Notes: generated by a model from the sequence alone, not told the origin. Counted from the first letter of the stretch, positions 46,445 to 58,844 are shown. The stretch is 64,000 nt of DNA from Liriodendron chinense (GCA_003013855.2 PVNU02001430.1:124001-188000), one strand, 5' to 3'. Numbers and translations: made by a program.

Positions 46445-46462
46445 TCCCCGGCAACGGTGCCA
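46445..46462 (-). other. Primer-binding site of element C
   Basis: Minus TGGCACCGTTGCCGGGGA: one mismatch (A for G at the fifth base) to the tRNA-Asp-type site seen intact in G. Confidence 0.85.
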
Positions 46463-46468
46463 AAAACT

Positions 46469-48078
46469 TGTTCGCTTCCCCAAGTGTAGGGTTGCGATGT
46501 AGTAATAATCTCGGTAAGACCGAGGTCGATCCACAGGGACTTATGTAGGAATTCACAAACACATTCAATAGTTTCTATTGAGAAGCTAACAACCAGATTT
46601 GTAAGAGATTGATGTAAGTAACAACTTTGAACTTAAACTGAAGTAATCAATTAATAAAAAGCACTAGGGGTTCAAGGATCGACTTGTAGCAATCCTCGAT
46701 GCTCAATTCACTTTCTCAACTAGAATCGAAATTAGGATCTATCTAGTCGGATGATAGAGCAGTTAAACTAAACAACCTGCCATATGTATGAACAATGTAT
46801 ATGATTCACTCAATGCAAGCTAGGGTGAGCATGCTCAATTGCATAGGTTAGTCCCAATTCCAATAGACTTAGTCCTCAATCATAACCATCATTAAGTCCT
46901 GTCATAAGACAAAGCTAGAACATGACTTGAACTTGATTCAAATCACATACACAGTCTCATACATACTACAGAAATTCAGAAAAGTAGAACTTTGGTAGGA
47001 AGTTCCCTCATGAAGATTATAGTACTAGAGCGTACTCTAATTCCTCAGATCATACAGGTCTAGACTAGCACACGGCAATTAAGAACTCAAGCAATTCTTC
47101 CAAACATCCATGAGTCATCATAAGACTAAGAAAAACTACTTAGAACTTGTATTAACTTCAAACCATTGTTTTTAAACATGAAATCCAACTTCAAAACCAA
47201 CTTAAACGAATTGAAACATCTTAGATTCACTACAAGCTTCACCTCTTAGCCCTAGCTAAGAGGTTTAGCCGTTCATGATCTAAGGAAACATGAAACAACT
47301 AAGGAAAAACATAAAAATAGTAAACAAACTAGGAGGAGCTGTAGAACTCCGAAATTCACTTCCGCCACCTCCCTCCTTGCTCGAACTCTTCTAAGATACG
47401 CTAGGAACGATCCCTACGTGTCCTTCTATAGTGGGGAGGCTCCGCAACATCAGAAACGTCCAAAATTTGCGTAAAGTTACGCACTGCGCAGAGAAAATCG
47501 GCGCCAAAAACGGAAATTTCTGTTTTAAATACATGGCCGACCGGTCTGGACCGGTCGGACTGGGTTGGCCGACCGGTCACGACCGGTCGAACCTCTCTTG
47601 GAATCAGTCCAGTTGCTTTTGGAGGTGGAAAAATGCTCTGGCCGACCGGTCAAGACCGGTCGGCCCTGTTATATTTTTAATCCAGCGACTTCCCAAAGGG
47701 TGCCGACCTGTTGGCTGACCGGTCTGGACCGGTCGGACCAACTAGTTCCTTATTCTGTATGCTTCACAGGGTAGCCGGCAGGTCGGCCGACTGGTCTGGA
47801 CCGGTCGACCCTTGAAATTGACCGGTCGGCCCTTGAACAATTTCTTCTTTTTCTTCTTTTCTTTCGTTTCTTTTCTCCCTCTTTCTTTTTTGGTCCTTGG
47901 TCCACCTTGGGCCTTCCTTCAAAGGCTCTTAAAGAGGTCTTTTTAGTCTTCAATTGGGCGTAGTCCCTCTCATTCCTACAATAATGAAATCATGCATTGG
48001 ATTAGTCTTTAAATCATGAAAACCGTGCATTATGAGTGATGAATTGGGATTAGAATATGCACAATTAAGAGCTCAACA
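46469..48078 (-). repeat. 5' LTR of element C
   Basis: 1610 bp, TGTTCGCTTCCCC...GAGCTCAACA. The GACCGGTC array at 47539-47829 is about 45 bp longer than in the 3' LTR, accounting for most of the length difference. The TATA candidate at 47422-47431 is altered to minus CTATAGAAGG. Confidence 0.93.
47539..47829. repeat. GACCGGTC palindrome array, element C 5' LTR
   Basis: At least five closely spaced pairs of GACCGGTC (47539, 47573, 47643, 47719 and 47792 regions) and a single copy at the end. Better preserved than in the 3' LTR. Confidence 0.88.
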
Positions 48079-48319
48079 GGGGGGTGTTAGTCAGACCAGT
48101 CAAGACTGGTCGTCCTAATGGCCATGCCCATACAACAGTTGCTGTCTCTGGACTTGGTTTGTCCGACCGGTCATGACCAGTCGGACAGGCGTAGGTTCAG
48201 CTAAAGAGTTTGCTGACCCAACTTCGCCGCATTTTGACCTCTTTGGCCATAGTATGGGTGATCTTTTGGGACACCTAGGGCCAATCTATGATGACTAAAG
48301 GATATTCTAAGGGTAGGGT
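48079..48319 (-). repeat. LTR F, fragment 3
   Basis: It resumes F after element C with the GGGGG TSD copy. It carries degenerate GACCGGTC pairs (48095-48185) and text matching reversed E: gggacacctagggcc, atctatgatg, ctaaagg. It ends with TAGGG, the TSD of element G. Confidence 0.88.
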
Positions 48320-48969
48320 GTTCGTTTCCCCAAGTGTAGGGTTGCGATGTAGTAATAAACTCGGTAAGACCGAGGTCGATCCACAGGGACTTGTGTAGGA
48401 ATTCACAAACACATCCAATAGTGTCTATTGAGATCTAACAACCAGATTTTTGTATGAAATTGATGTAAGTAACAACTTTGAATTAAATTGAAGGTAAACA
48501 ATTATAAAAAGGCACTAGGGGTTCAAGGATACACTTGTAGCAATCCTTGACGTTCAATCTGCTGTGATTTCTCATTCTCTTAACTAGAATCAATATTAAG
48601 ATCTATCTAGCCGGATGATAGAGCTGTTAAACCAACAATCTGTCAAATGTATGAATGAGCCCTGTGTATGATTCACTCAATACAAACTAGGCTGAGCATG
48701 CTTCAATTGCATAGGTCAGCCTCAATTCCAATAAACTAAGTTCATAATCATGATCATCATTAAGTCCTGTCACCAGACAAAGTTAGATCATGGTTTGAAC
48801 TTGAATCAAATCATATGCACAGTCCCATACATAATTCAGAAAACTAGAAAAGTAGAACTTTGGTAGGAAGTCCCCACATGAAGATCATAGTACTAGAGCG
48901 TACTCCAATTCCTCGGATCATACAGGTCTAGACTAATACAAAGCAATTAAGAACTTAAGTAATTCTCCC

Positions 48970-49692
48970 TGTTGTAGGCAAATATAGTTTAGCGAGAAGT
49001 GAGGGATCGCGGCACATAGTGAATGCGAGCAGTCAAGCTCGTGCTCGCGATAAAGGGTCGCATCTCCTGTGTGCGAGCAGCTCGGCTCGTGCTCGTCAGA
49101 AAGGGTCGCATCTCCTGTGTGCGAGCAGCTCGGCTCGTGCTCGTCAGAAGGGGTCGCATCTCCTGGTCGCATCTCCTGAATGCAAGCATTCCTGACACGA
49201 GTAGCTCCCGACATCTGAGCAATCGTGAGTCTTTGCTTTTGGTTTGGACGGTCTTCGTATAATAGTTCCAGCAGCCCGTATAGGCTGATTCTGGCTTACC
49301 TTCTTCAATGGTTCCGAATCTCAAGGGATTGCTATCAAGGAACGTAATTGACTGATGAGTTGTTGGATAAAATCACTCCTCTATCTAAGGAAAAGAATCT
49401 TATCCCGCGAAATCAGCGGGATCTCGATATTTTACGTAACAGATTGGATCGCTTCAGATCTATATAAAGGGATGACTCCATTAAGAGAAAGGTACACAAT
49501 ATTCAATCTCTACCCTCGTTTTGCCTGGTTATTCTTCTTCTTGCTTTGCCTGACTTAAGCATCGGAGGGCTAACGGATGGACACCAGCCACCCTTAGTTG
49601 CTTTCTGTCTTCTTACAGGTTCGGCAGAGGAAATCTCTGTTGGAAAGAAGGTGAAGGATCGGAGGATCCTCTTACAAAATCTGACGTTAACA
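48970..49692 (+). mobile_element. S2: Tat-type solo LTR
   Basis: 723 bp, TGTTGTAGGC...GACGTTAACA, TSD CTCCC (48965-48969) and CTCCT (49693-49697, one change). Its 3' part matches the reverse of element A's LTR: cgcgaaatcagcgggatct, cagatctatataaaggg, the TTAAGCATCGGAGGG text and the end tctgacgttaaca. TATATAAAG at 49461-49469 is the TATA candidate. Shorter than A's LTR, so a related subfamily or internally deleted copy. Confidence 0.88.
49034..49175. repeat. 48-bp tandem repeat in S2
   Basis: Three units, with ctcgtgctcg at 49038, 49086 and 49134, followed by a partial duplication of ggtcgcatctcctg. It holds the same U3 position as the 58-bp repeat of element A but is unrelated in sequence. 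Confidence 0.9.
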
Positions 49693-50132
49693 CTCCTAAA
49701 CATTCATGAGTCATCATAAGACTAAGAAAAACTACTTAAAACTTGTATAAACTTCAAACCATTGTTCATAAACCTTAAAACCAATCTTAAAACCAACTTA
49801 AAACGAATTGAAACATCTTAGATTCACTACAAGCTTCACCTCTTAGCCCTAGCTAAGAGGTTTAGCCGTTTATGATCCAAGGAAACATGAAACAACTAAG
49901 AAAAATATAAAAACAGCAAAACAAACTAGAAAGAGTTATGGAACTCCAAAATCCACTTCCGCCGCCTCCAACCTTGCTTAAAGTCTTCTAAGATACCCTA
50001 AGAATGATCCCTAGGTGTCCTTTTATAGTGGGAGGCTCCGCAACTTCGAAATATTTGAGAATTTGCGTAAGACTTACGCACTGCGCAGAGAAAATGGGCG
50101 CCAGAATTAAAAGGTTCAAATCTTACGCAGGC

Positions 50133-50367
50133 GACCGGTCGTACGACCGGTCGCAGTGGCTGGACGACCGGTCGTGGATGCTGGATGACCGGTCTAAAAA
50201 TGGCCAAAAAGAGTCCAGTGAGTTTCGGCCTGAAAAAATAATTTAAGAACCAGTCGCAGAAGTGGACGACCGGTCGTGAACAGTCCAGAGAGTTATGGCC
50301 TCTGGGTCTCCTCTGTGCATGTGTGGACCGGTCGGACGACCGGTCCTTGGCTTTGGACGACCAGTCG
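50133..50367. repeat. GACCGGTC palindrome array, element G 3' LTR
   Basis: GACCGGTC words with mostly cg- flanks (gcgaccggtcgtac-type), so the ggcc frame seen in B, C and D is missing while the eight-base core is kept. The array begins about 105 bp upstream of the TATA candidate. Confidence 0.88.
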
Positions 50368-50604
50368 TGGGCACCTTCTTCTGCAATCTTTCTTCTTTTC
50401 TCTGATTTCTTTCTTTCATTCTTTGACGCTTGGCCCCTTTGATCTTCTTTGCTTCTAACTAACATCTTTAGGTCTTCAATTGATGCTTCCTTTCTCTCAT
50501 CCCTACAACCACAAATATATGCATTAGATTGGTCTTTAAATCATGGAACCATACATAATGAGTGATGAATTGGGGTTAGAATATGCACAATTAAGAGCTC
50601 AACA

Positions 50605-51733
50605 CACCCCCCAACCAGCATTTTGCTAGTCCCGAGCAAAACATGTGTGAAATTAATTCCATTCTCCAAAACCCAACTCTCCTTTAGAAACCATTCTCCT
50701 ATACATCCCAAGATACGTAAGAGTAAGAGTTAGAGAAATTAGGTGATACAGGTTGAAATCGTAAACTCTCAAAACATAATAAGTACCCATATGCAATTCC
50801 CGCTGATTAGTTGACAAATAGAAGAATTTGAACAATTTCAATCTAGTGTGTATAGTGAAAATTCTTTTCATGAGTTTCCAAGGTTATCTTCTTCATAAAT
50901 CAACTAGACTATGGATCTCAAGGTATATAGAGCAACAACAAGCCAATGATGGGAATTTGCCTTACTGTCCTTCCGATGACGTTCACACTACGTCCCATTT
51001 CCGGCTTTGGTTACGGGTAGACCATCCCCCGGTTGGTAGTAGGTAGCCCTAATCGGATTTTTCCACCATTTTTCCATCATTCCCAATTTCATCCTTCCTT
51101 TTCCTTTTTCTTTTAAATTAGATAGGATTTTTAGAAATCCATATCTTTCGTTATTTTCCCATGGACAAGGATGGACAACGTACCCCGGCTTGATGTCTAA
51201 ACACCCTGAATCAAAATCTAACTAATCCACAAATCACATAATCCCTTCAATCCGTGAAAATCGTGCAATGTGAACTAGGTGTAATAGTGTTCAAATTTTC
51301 TATCAATCACAAAAATAGGGGAATTCACATATAAAACCATTATGTTGTGAGAAATTCAAAACTTGCAACCTCACTCACTTCATATCTCCTCCTCTTATTC
51401 TCATATCATCTTGAATGCATAGAAACAGAGTTTTCCAAGAGAGTCTTGAATTTTTGAAAAATCGAAAAATTTCTACACAGTTGCTCGAAATGTTACAAAA
51501 TGCTGGATTCATCCAAGTGACACCCCCAACCAAATCTTGCATTGTCCTCAATGTAAAAGATGCGCAATAAGCAAAACATGAGAGCAATTTGAAAATAAAA
51601 GGGAGTGAGGGATGAGAGTACCTGAAAAAGTGAAAAGTGGAATTCTTCCTCCCTCTAACAAACCTAAGTAAAAGCAAACGAAAGCAACAAAATCCTAATC
51701 CTAACTACTCTACACCTCCATCAGACTAGGAGA
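50605..51733 (-). other. PPT and conserved 3' module of element G
   Basis: PPT (minus GGTTGGGGGGTG) at 50605-50616. It contains a 72-residue minus-strand frame (50653-50871) related to that of C at 29496-29723, then sequence collinear with B, C and D up to the integrase stop. Confidence 0.78.
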
Positions 51734-53199
51734 TCAATCATCCTGGTAGACAGGATCAGTCAGAGGTATGGACATACCTTCTAATGGAAATTTCTCAAAG
51801 AACGGCTTTAATCGCTGCCCATTCGCCTTAAAAATGTTGCCGTTCCTTGCATTTAACAACTCGACAGTCCCATATGGATAGACAGTTTGCACAATGTAAG
51901 GACTGGTCCATCGTGATCTCAATTTTCCTGGAAATAAATGTAGACGAGAATTATACAGGAGGACTTTTTTATTGATCGTGAATGTCTTACGAAGAATGTT
52001 TTTATCATGGAATATCTTCGTTTTGTCCTTGTAAATTCTCGCATTCTCATATGCTTCGTTCCGGATTTCTACAAGTTCATTCAATTGTAATTTGCGCAAC
52101 GAGCTCGCCTTGTCAGAATCAAAATTCATCTTCTTAATTGCCCAATATGCTCTATGTTCCAACTCCACAGGCAAGTGACAAGCCTTCCCATAGACAAGTC
52201 TATAGGGAGACATTCCAATAGGGGTCTTGAAAGCAGTACGGTAGGCCCAAAGCGCATCGGTAAGCTGAAGCGACCAATCCTTGCGATCGGGGTTCATCGT
52301 TTTCTCTAAAATGTGTTTAATCTCCCTATTGGATATCTCAGCTTGCCCACTAGTTTGTGGGTGATAAGGAGTGCTCACTTTGTGTGTTACGCCATATTTC
52401 TTCATTAAAGTTTCAAAAGGGCGATTACAAAAGTGAGACCCTCCATCACTTATGATGACTCGAGGTGTTCCAAACCGGGAAAGAATATTCTCTTTTAAGA
52501 AGCGAATGACCATTTTATGGTCATTATTCCGGCAAGGGATGGCCTCGACCCATTTGGAAACATAGTCAATGGCAAGCAAGATGTATGTGTTTCCAAAAGA
52601 AGATGGGAATGGACCTATGAAATCGATGCCCCAACAATTAAAAATTTTGATTATTAAGATGGGATTGAGTGGCATCATATTTCTATGGGAGATTCCTCCC
52701 AATTTCTGACAAGGTTCACATGTTTTGCAAAACTCATGTGTGTCTTTGAACATAGTGGGCCAATAAAACCCACATTGCAGAATTTTTGCTGTGGTCTTTT
52801 TAGCCAAAAAGTGGCCACCACATGCCTGAGAATGGAAGAAGAAGATGATACTTTGTTGTTCATCATCTGGGACACATCTCCTTATGATTTGATCGGGACA
52901 ATACTTGAATAAGTATGGGTCGTCCCATAGGAATTTTCTCACCTCAGTGAAGAATTTATCCTTATCTTGCTTTTTCCAATGTGTAGGAATTGTACCTGTA
53001 GCAAGATAGTTATCAATGTCCGCATACCATGGCAATTGGAAAACAACAAAAAGTTGTTCATCAGGGAACATGTCATTTATCGCGGTCGTTTCAGGGGAAT
53101 CGGTGAGAACAAGTCTAGAGAGATGATTAGCCACGACATTTTCTACTCCTTTCTTATCACGTATTTCTATGTCAAATTCCTAGAGTAGAAGGATCCATC
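51734..53199 (-). pseudogene. Element G integrase (intact frame) and RNase H end
   Basis: The frame 51734-53134 is open for 466 residues. Zinc domain: His101, His108, Cys139, Cys142 (CKTCEPCQKLG). Core: Asp171 in GIDFIGPF, Asp230 in SDGGSHF, Glu266 in GQAEISNREIK, with the 35-residue spacing of the D,D(35)E family. The C-terminal part has ALWAYRTAFKTPIGMSP and a basic DNA-binding end; no chromodomain is evident, as expected for Athila. It is cut off from RT by a frameshift near 53200, so it could not be made as part of the polyprotein. Confidence 0.93.
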
Positions 53200-54378
53200 T
53201 TAACATCGTGGTTTAGCATCCTTCTTGGAGAGAAGGTACTTAAGCGCGGCATGGTCAGTGAATATGATGATCTTGGATCCAATCAAGTAGGACCTAAACT
53301 TGTCCAAGGCAAAAACTACGGCTAAAAGTTCTTTTTCATTAGTAGTGTAGTTTGCTTGGGCTGAGTTTAGGGTTCTACTTGCATAGTAGATGACACATGG
53401 CTTTTTCTCTTTTCTTTGGCCTAGCACGGCCCCAATAACATAGTCGCTAGCATCGCACATAATTTCAAAAGGAAGGCTCCAATCAGGTGGTTGCATTATG
53501 GGAGCACATGTCAACATACCTTTAAGGGTGGTAAAGGCCTTTTGACATTCTTCATTCCACTCGAATGAATTTTCCTTTTGAAGTAGGCTACATAAAGGAT
53601 GAGAGAGTGAACTAAAGTCCTTTTTGAACCTTCTATAAAATCCTGCGTGTCCCAAAAAGGACCGTACATCTCGTATGCTCTTGGGTGGTGAAAGGTTAGA
53701 GATAAGATCAATTTTCGCTTTGTCCACCTTGATTCCATTTTGTGAAACGATGTGACCAAGTACAATTCCCTTTTGAACCATGAAGTGACACTTCTCCCAA
53801 TTCAGCACAAGGTTCTTCTCTTCACATCTTTTCAGCACAGATTTCAAGTGCTCAAGGCACTCATCAAAGCTACAACCAAATACGGAAAAATCATCCATGA
53901 AGACTTCGAGAATTGTCCCCACCATGTCAGAAAAGATACTCATCATACAACGCTGAAAGGTGGCAGGGGCATTACATAGTCCAAACGGTATCCATCGATA
54001 GGCGAAAGTGCCGAATGGACATGTGAATATAGTCTTTTCTTGGTCTTCACGGGCAATCTCTATTTGGTTGTACCCTGAATAGCCATCAAGGAAGCAAAAG
54101 TGGGAATGACCCGCCAACTGTTCTAAAATTTGATCAACAAACGGTAGGGGAAAGTGGTCTTTCCTCGTGACAGTGTTTAGCTTCCTGTAGTCAATGCACA
54201 TTCTCCAACCGGTAGTGACTCTAGTTGGCACGAGTTCATTATTGGCATTGGCTACGATGGTTATTCCGGATTTCTTAGGCACCACTTGAGTTGGGCTCAC
54301 CCATTGACTATTGGATATTGGGTAACTAATACCCACATCCAATAGTTTCACCACTTCGGCCTTAACCACATCCTTCAT
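53200..54378 (-). pseudogene. Element G reverse transcriptase and RNase H
   Basis: 392 open codons. RT: GWRMCIDYRKLNTVTRKDHF, CFLDGYSGYNQIEIA, PFGLCNAPATFQRCMM, and the FMDD box at residues 160-163, then GHIVSQNGIKVDKAKI. RNase H: EIMCDASDYVIGAVLGQR, NYTTNEKELLAVVFAL and IIIFTDHAALKYLL. Frame breaks at both ends (near 54385 and 53205) separate it from the linker and integrase. Confidence 0.93.
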
Positions 54379-55145
54379 ATTTGGATTTAGTCGTCGTTGT
54401 GTTTGCCTAGATGCTTCGCATTCTCCTCAAGGTGTATGCGATGAGTACAAATCAGTGGGTCTATGCCTTTGAGATCTGCAATTGACCATCCAATGGAACT
54501 CTTGTGCTCTAATAGAGTGGCCATTAGCCTACTCTCTTGTTCCTCATCCAAGTGGGAAGAAATCACCACTGGATATGTCTCATCTCAACCTAAATAGACA
54601 TATTTCAGCTCACTTGGTAATGGTTTTAGGTCGAGTGTTGGTGCCTTGATGTTGGATGGGAGGGCCTTGTTCTTATTTACAGGCAAAGGTTCAAATAGGG
54701 CCCTCCATCTTTTATTATCAAGCACCGGCATTGCATCTAGAATGGCATCCATCTCTTGTATTGTGTCATCATTTATCTCATGAGAATGGGCCACACATGC
54801 CTCCAAAGGTCGGAAGATAATGACAAGGGGAATTTATCTTCCACGAATGATTCAATCATGTTTAGTTCGTGGATATCATCATCAACCTCCCGTGGTTGTT
54901 TGCATAAATCAAATATGTTAAGCTCAAGGGTCATATTTCCAAAGGACATTTGTACAAGTCTGTTTCTACAATTGATAATTGCATTTGAAGTAGCTAGAAA
55001 CGGTCGGCCAAGTATGACAGGAATTTGAGCACCGGTGCCTATCACGGGATGTGTATCCAAGACAATAAAGTCTACTGGGTAGTAGAATTTATCAACTTGG
55101 ACTAAAACATCCTCAATCATTCCTCTCGGTATACGAATGGATCTA
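54379..55145 (-). pseudogene. Element G protease C-terminal part and linker, in several frames
   Basis: Three overlapping short frames (54773-55120, 54585-54806, 54387-54569) together cover VILGRPFLATSNAIINCRN, HEINDDTIQEMDAILDAMPV and HLDEEQESRLMATLLEHKSS. At least two frameshifts and one stop (after KYVYLG) break it. Confidence 0.88.
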
Positions 55146-56318
55146 TCAGCAAGTTGGAGTGTGGGTTTTGGTTGGTTTCAATTCATCTAACCCAAGTTGC
55201 TCGTAGACCGAGTATGGAATGAGATTCACACTTGCCCCCAAATCGAGTAAGGCTTGTTTAATCCGGTAGTCTCCTATGATGCATGAGATGGTTGGACTAC
55301 CCGGATCCTTGTATTTTTGGGGCACCTCTTGTTTAATGATAGCGCTCAAATTCTCAGTCAAAAGTACTTTGTTGTGAACATTGTGTTTTCTTTTGACCGT
55401 ACACAATTTCTTTAGAAATTTGGCATAAGATGGTATTTGTTTTATGGCATCCAACAACGGGATGTTGATCTTCACCTGCGGTTTAGGTGAAATCAACCTT
55501 TGTGGAAACGGGGCAACCGGCTTGTATTGCCTTTCCGGTTCTTTCTCTTGTGGAGTGTTGTTTGAGCTATCATCCTCTTTGGAAATTTCTGGATCCTTAG
55601 GCTTTGGGGCCTTCACCGGATTAGATTTGTCAATTTCTTTCCCACTTCTCAAAGTGGTGATAGCTTGAACATGCTCCATATGATGGGAGGATGAGCTTGC
55701 ATCTTGTATCTCAAATTGGGTTCTTGGGTTAGGAAGAGGTTGGGCAGGAAGTGTGCCCTTCTCTCTAACACTAAGATGAGATTCAACTCTAGCCATTGAT
55801 GTTTTCAATTCATTGATGGCTTGAGTTGAATTTTGATTGAATTTTAATTGCTCTTGCATGAACCCATCTATTTTTAGAGAATTTGTCTTGTTATACTCAG
55901 CTTGGACTGATACAAATGCACCCAACATCTCCTCTAGCATGACTTTTGGAGTAATGACTAAAGATGGACCTAGTATAGGTTGAGCTTGAGGGATTGTGGT
56001 TGCATTCGCAGTGGGTCCATTCCTCCAACTGAAGTTGGGATGGTTCTTCCAACTAGCATTAAACGTGTTTGAGGTTGGAGCACCAAATTGCCGTTGATAA
56101 CCGTTTATGGCATTTGATTGTTCTTGTAAGATGTCCTGAACTGCTGAAATTGTGGGACAATCTTGTGTTGCATGTTGATTTCTGACACAAATTCCACAAA
56201 CAGTTTCAACGTCATTGGAGTTAATTGTCTCTCCTTTCCTCAATTCCATGGCTTCGACCTTTCTTGTGAGGCTAGCCACCCGTGCACTTATGCTATCCTC
56301 TTCCGATAAGACATACAT
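55146..56318 (-). pseudogene. Element G gag C-terminal half and protease active site
   Basis: 390 open codons. Cys/His cluster ETVCGICVRNQHATQDC near residues 43-59, Asn/Trp-rich NHPNFSWRNGPT, a coiled linker, PVAPFPQRLISPKP, and protease start ALLDLGASVNLIPYSVYEQ with catalytic Asp kept. Frame lost at KPTKTHTPTC by a single-base change relative to C (KPTKTTLQLADRS). Confidence 0.92.
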
Positions 56319-57197
56319 TCCTCCTCTTTCCTTTTGTTGGCCAGTCTTGGAATTTGTTGGTTTCGATGTATCCTAAGACTGTTCATTCTTAGCCAATTCT
56401 TCCAAATAATCCCATGCTTCATCAGCCTCCTTATTCATGAACTCCCTATTACACATCATCTCTACGAATTGGCACATTGGTGAAGTCAGTCCTTCATAGA
56501 AAAGCTTATAACCCGCCAAATTTCATAGCCATGATGTGGGCATGCATTTAATAGGTCCTTAAACCTCTCCCAACATTGGAAGAAGGTTTCATCTTCCTTT
56601 TGGGCAAAGTTCATGATAAGGCGCTTCAACATGTTTGTTTTGTGAGTAGGGAAGAATTTTTTTTATGAATTCCCTATGCATATCAGTCCATGCACCAATT
56701 GATCTTGGCCTTAATGCATGAAGCCAACCTTTAGCCTTATCTTTAAGAGTAAAAGGGAAGAATTTAAGTCTCACCACATCATCAGTCACATTAGCAAAGT
56801 GCATGGTGGTTATTACCTCATCAAACTACTTAAGGTGTTGATAGGCACTTTCACTGTCTAATCCATGGAATTTAGGGAGAAGTTGAAGCACTGCCGATTT
56901 TAAATCCACATTCCCTGCATTTTGTGGAAAGATTATGCACGAGGGAGTGCTCGCTTTTGCTGGTTGCAAGAAGTCACGTAAAGTTCTTGGTCGGGGAACA
57001 TTCTCAACCACATTCTCCCCCATTTCAGTTTGGTTTTGGCCTAGATTGGCCATCGGATTAGGTTGATTTGCAGCCATGTTTTCAGATAAAATTAGAGAGT
57101 TTAGATGTCTCCTAGCACGTGGCTCTCTGTCAATTCCTTCTACTATCCCCCCTTCACTTATGAGTCGGTTATTGGAATCCTGAGCCCAATGTGGCAT
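56319..57197 (-). pseudogene. Element G gag N-terminal half
   Basis: Start MPHWAQDSNNRLISEGGIVE (57197). It reads RTLRDFLQPAKASTPSCII and LPKFHGLDSESAYQHLK, a TAG at 56823-56825, then RLKFFPFTLKDKAKGWLHAL. A frameshift in a T run (56656-56664) follows and the rest is broken. Confidence 0.88.
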
Positions 57198-57738
57198 GCA
57201 AAACCAAAAAAATATGAAACAAAGAGAAAGAAGAATTCTTCCTCCCTTTCTTTACTCTTCTCTAAGATCGAAGCACAAGGTGTCTTGCAATGGCTAAGCC
57301 AGAAGCAAGGATAGAGACCGATTTCTCCTGGTCAATAGGGGTTCAGAGAACTCCCCACCCACTCTTTGAATCTTTTGAGAAAAAGTGCAGAAAAAGGAGA
57401 AAGAGGAGTAGAGGTGAGAAAAGAAATCTCTGAGCATAAGGTGATCCAAGACGGCAGAGCCGACTAATAGGAATCCAGGTGGCACAAGGCCTACCTTTCA
57501 GAGATCCAAAAGGAGTCTCCACCCACTCTACAAGAGATGAATATGATAGGAATGAATATGAGAAGGAGAAGAGTAAGGTTTAGAAAGATAGAACCTGATT
57601 CGGCACTTGAAATCCTTATATCTTCTTCAGCTTCCTAGAAATCCCTACAAAAATCAAATAAAACAAACTAAGTTAGTCCTAAAATCCTAAAAATCCTAAA
57701 TAAATACTAATTTCAGAAATTTCTGAAAACCATCAAAG
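57198..57738 (-). other. Untranslated leader of element G
   Basis: Stretch between PBS and gag, collinear with C and D. It contains ggagactccttttggatctc on the minus strand. No gene. Confidence 0.6.
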
Positions 57739-57756
57739 TCCCCGGCAACGGCGCCA
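57739..57756 (-). other. Primer-binding site of element G
   Basis: Minus TGGCGCCGTTGCCGGGGA, a full 18-base match to the complement of the plant tRNA-Asp 3' end as I recall it, starting six bases inside the LTR end. Confidence 0.92.
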
Positions 57757-58729
57757 AAAACTTGTTCACTTCCCCAAGTGTAGGGTTGCGATGTAGTAAT
57801 AAACTTGGTAAGACCGAGGTCGATCCACAGGGACTTGTGTAGGAATTCACAAACACATCCAATAGTGTCTATTGAGATCAAACAACCAGATTTTTGTATG
57901 AAATTGATGTAAGTACAACTTTGAATTAAATTGAAGGTAACCAATTATAAAAAGGCACTAGGGGTTCAAGGATCCACTTGTAGCAATCCTTGATGTTCAA
58001 TCTGCTGTGATTTCTCATTCTCTCAACTAGAATCAATATTAAGATCTATATAGCCGGATGGTAGAGCTGTTAAACCAACAATCTGTCATATGTATGAGCC
58101 CTGTGTATGATTCACTCAATACAAACTAGGCTGAGCATGCTTCAATTGCATAGGTCAGCCTCAATTCCAATAAACTAAGTTCATAATCATGATCATCATT
58201 AAGTCCTGTCACCAGACAAAGTTAGATCATGGTTTGAACTTGAATCAAATCATATGCACAGTCCCATACATAATTCAGAAAACTAGAAAAGTAGAACTTT
58301 GGTAGGAAGTCCCCACATGAAGATCATAGTACTAGAGCGTACTCCAATTCCTCGGATCATACAGGTCTAGACTAATACAAAGCAATTAAGAACTTAAGTA
58401 ATTCTCCCAAACATCCATGAGTCATCATAAGACTAAGGAAAACTACTTAAAACTTGTATGAACTTCAAACCATTGTTCATAAACATTAAAACCAATCTTA
58501 AAACCAACTTAGAACGAATTGAAACATCTTAGATTCACTACAAGCTTCACCTCTTAGTCCTAGCTAAGAGGTTTAGCCGTTTATGATCCAAGGAAACATG
58601 AAACAACTAAGTAAAACATAAAAACAGCAAAACAAACTAGAAAGAGTTGTGGAACTCCGAAATCCACTTCCGCCTCCTCTAACCTTGCTTAAACTCTTCT
58701 AAGATACCCTAAGAACGATCCCTAGGTGT

Positions 58730-58739
58730 CCTTTTATAG
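58730..58739 (-). promoter_or_regulatory. TATA box candidate, element G 5' LTR
   Basis: Minus CTATAAAAGG, the same word as in C (28843), D (33334) and H (60033, plus strand). The GACCGGTC array begins about 105 bp upstream. Confidence 0.7.
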
Positions 58740-58844
58740 TGGGGAGGCTCCGCAACTTCGAAATATTCGAGAATTTGAGTAAGACGTACGCACTGCGCAG
58801 GGAAAATCGGCGCCAGAATTAGAAGGTTCAAATCTTACGCAGGC

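Larger units (their letters stand above)
27912..48078 (-). mobile_element. Element C: Athila-lineage Ty3/Gypsy retrotransposon
   Basis: Minus strand, TSD GGGGG (27907-27911 and 48079-48083). Without nested E and D it is about 10.3 kb. The first base of the left end reads G rather than T, so the TG end is damaged or blurred by the G run. It encodes gag, protease, RT, RNase H and integrase, mostly interrupted by single stop codons and few frameshifts. It is the least damaged Athila pol in the window together with G. The region between integrase and 3' LTR is non-coding; no env-like gene is recognisable. Confidence 0.92.
48320..50604 (-). repeat. 3' LTR of element G, interrupted by S2
   Basis: 1557 bp net of S2 and its TSD, paired with 57763-59331 (1569 bp). 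TATA candidate (minus CTATAAAAGG) at 50019-50028. GACCGGTC array at 50133-50367. Confidence 0.94.

Noticed and set aside
50653..50871. env-like gene in elements C and G
   Set aside because: Only a 72-75 residue conserved fragment exists, without signal peptide, transmembrane pattern or length expected for an env-like protein.
57739..57756. tRNA-Asp gene candidates at the PBS sites
   Set aside because: Only the 18-base complement of a tRNA 3' end is present; no cloverleaf can be drawn around it.
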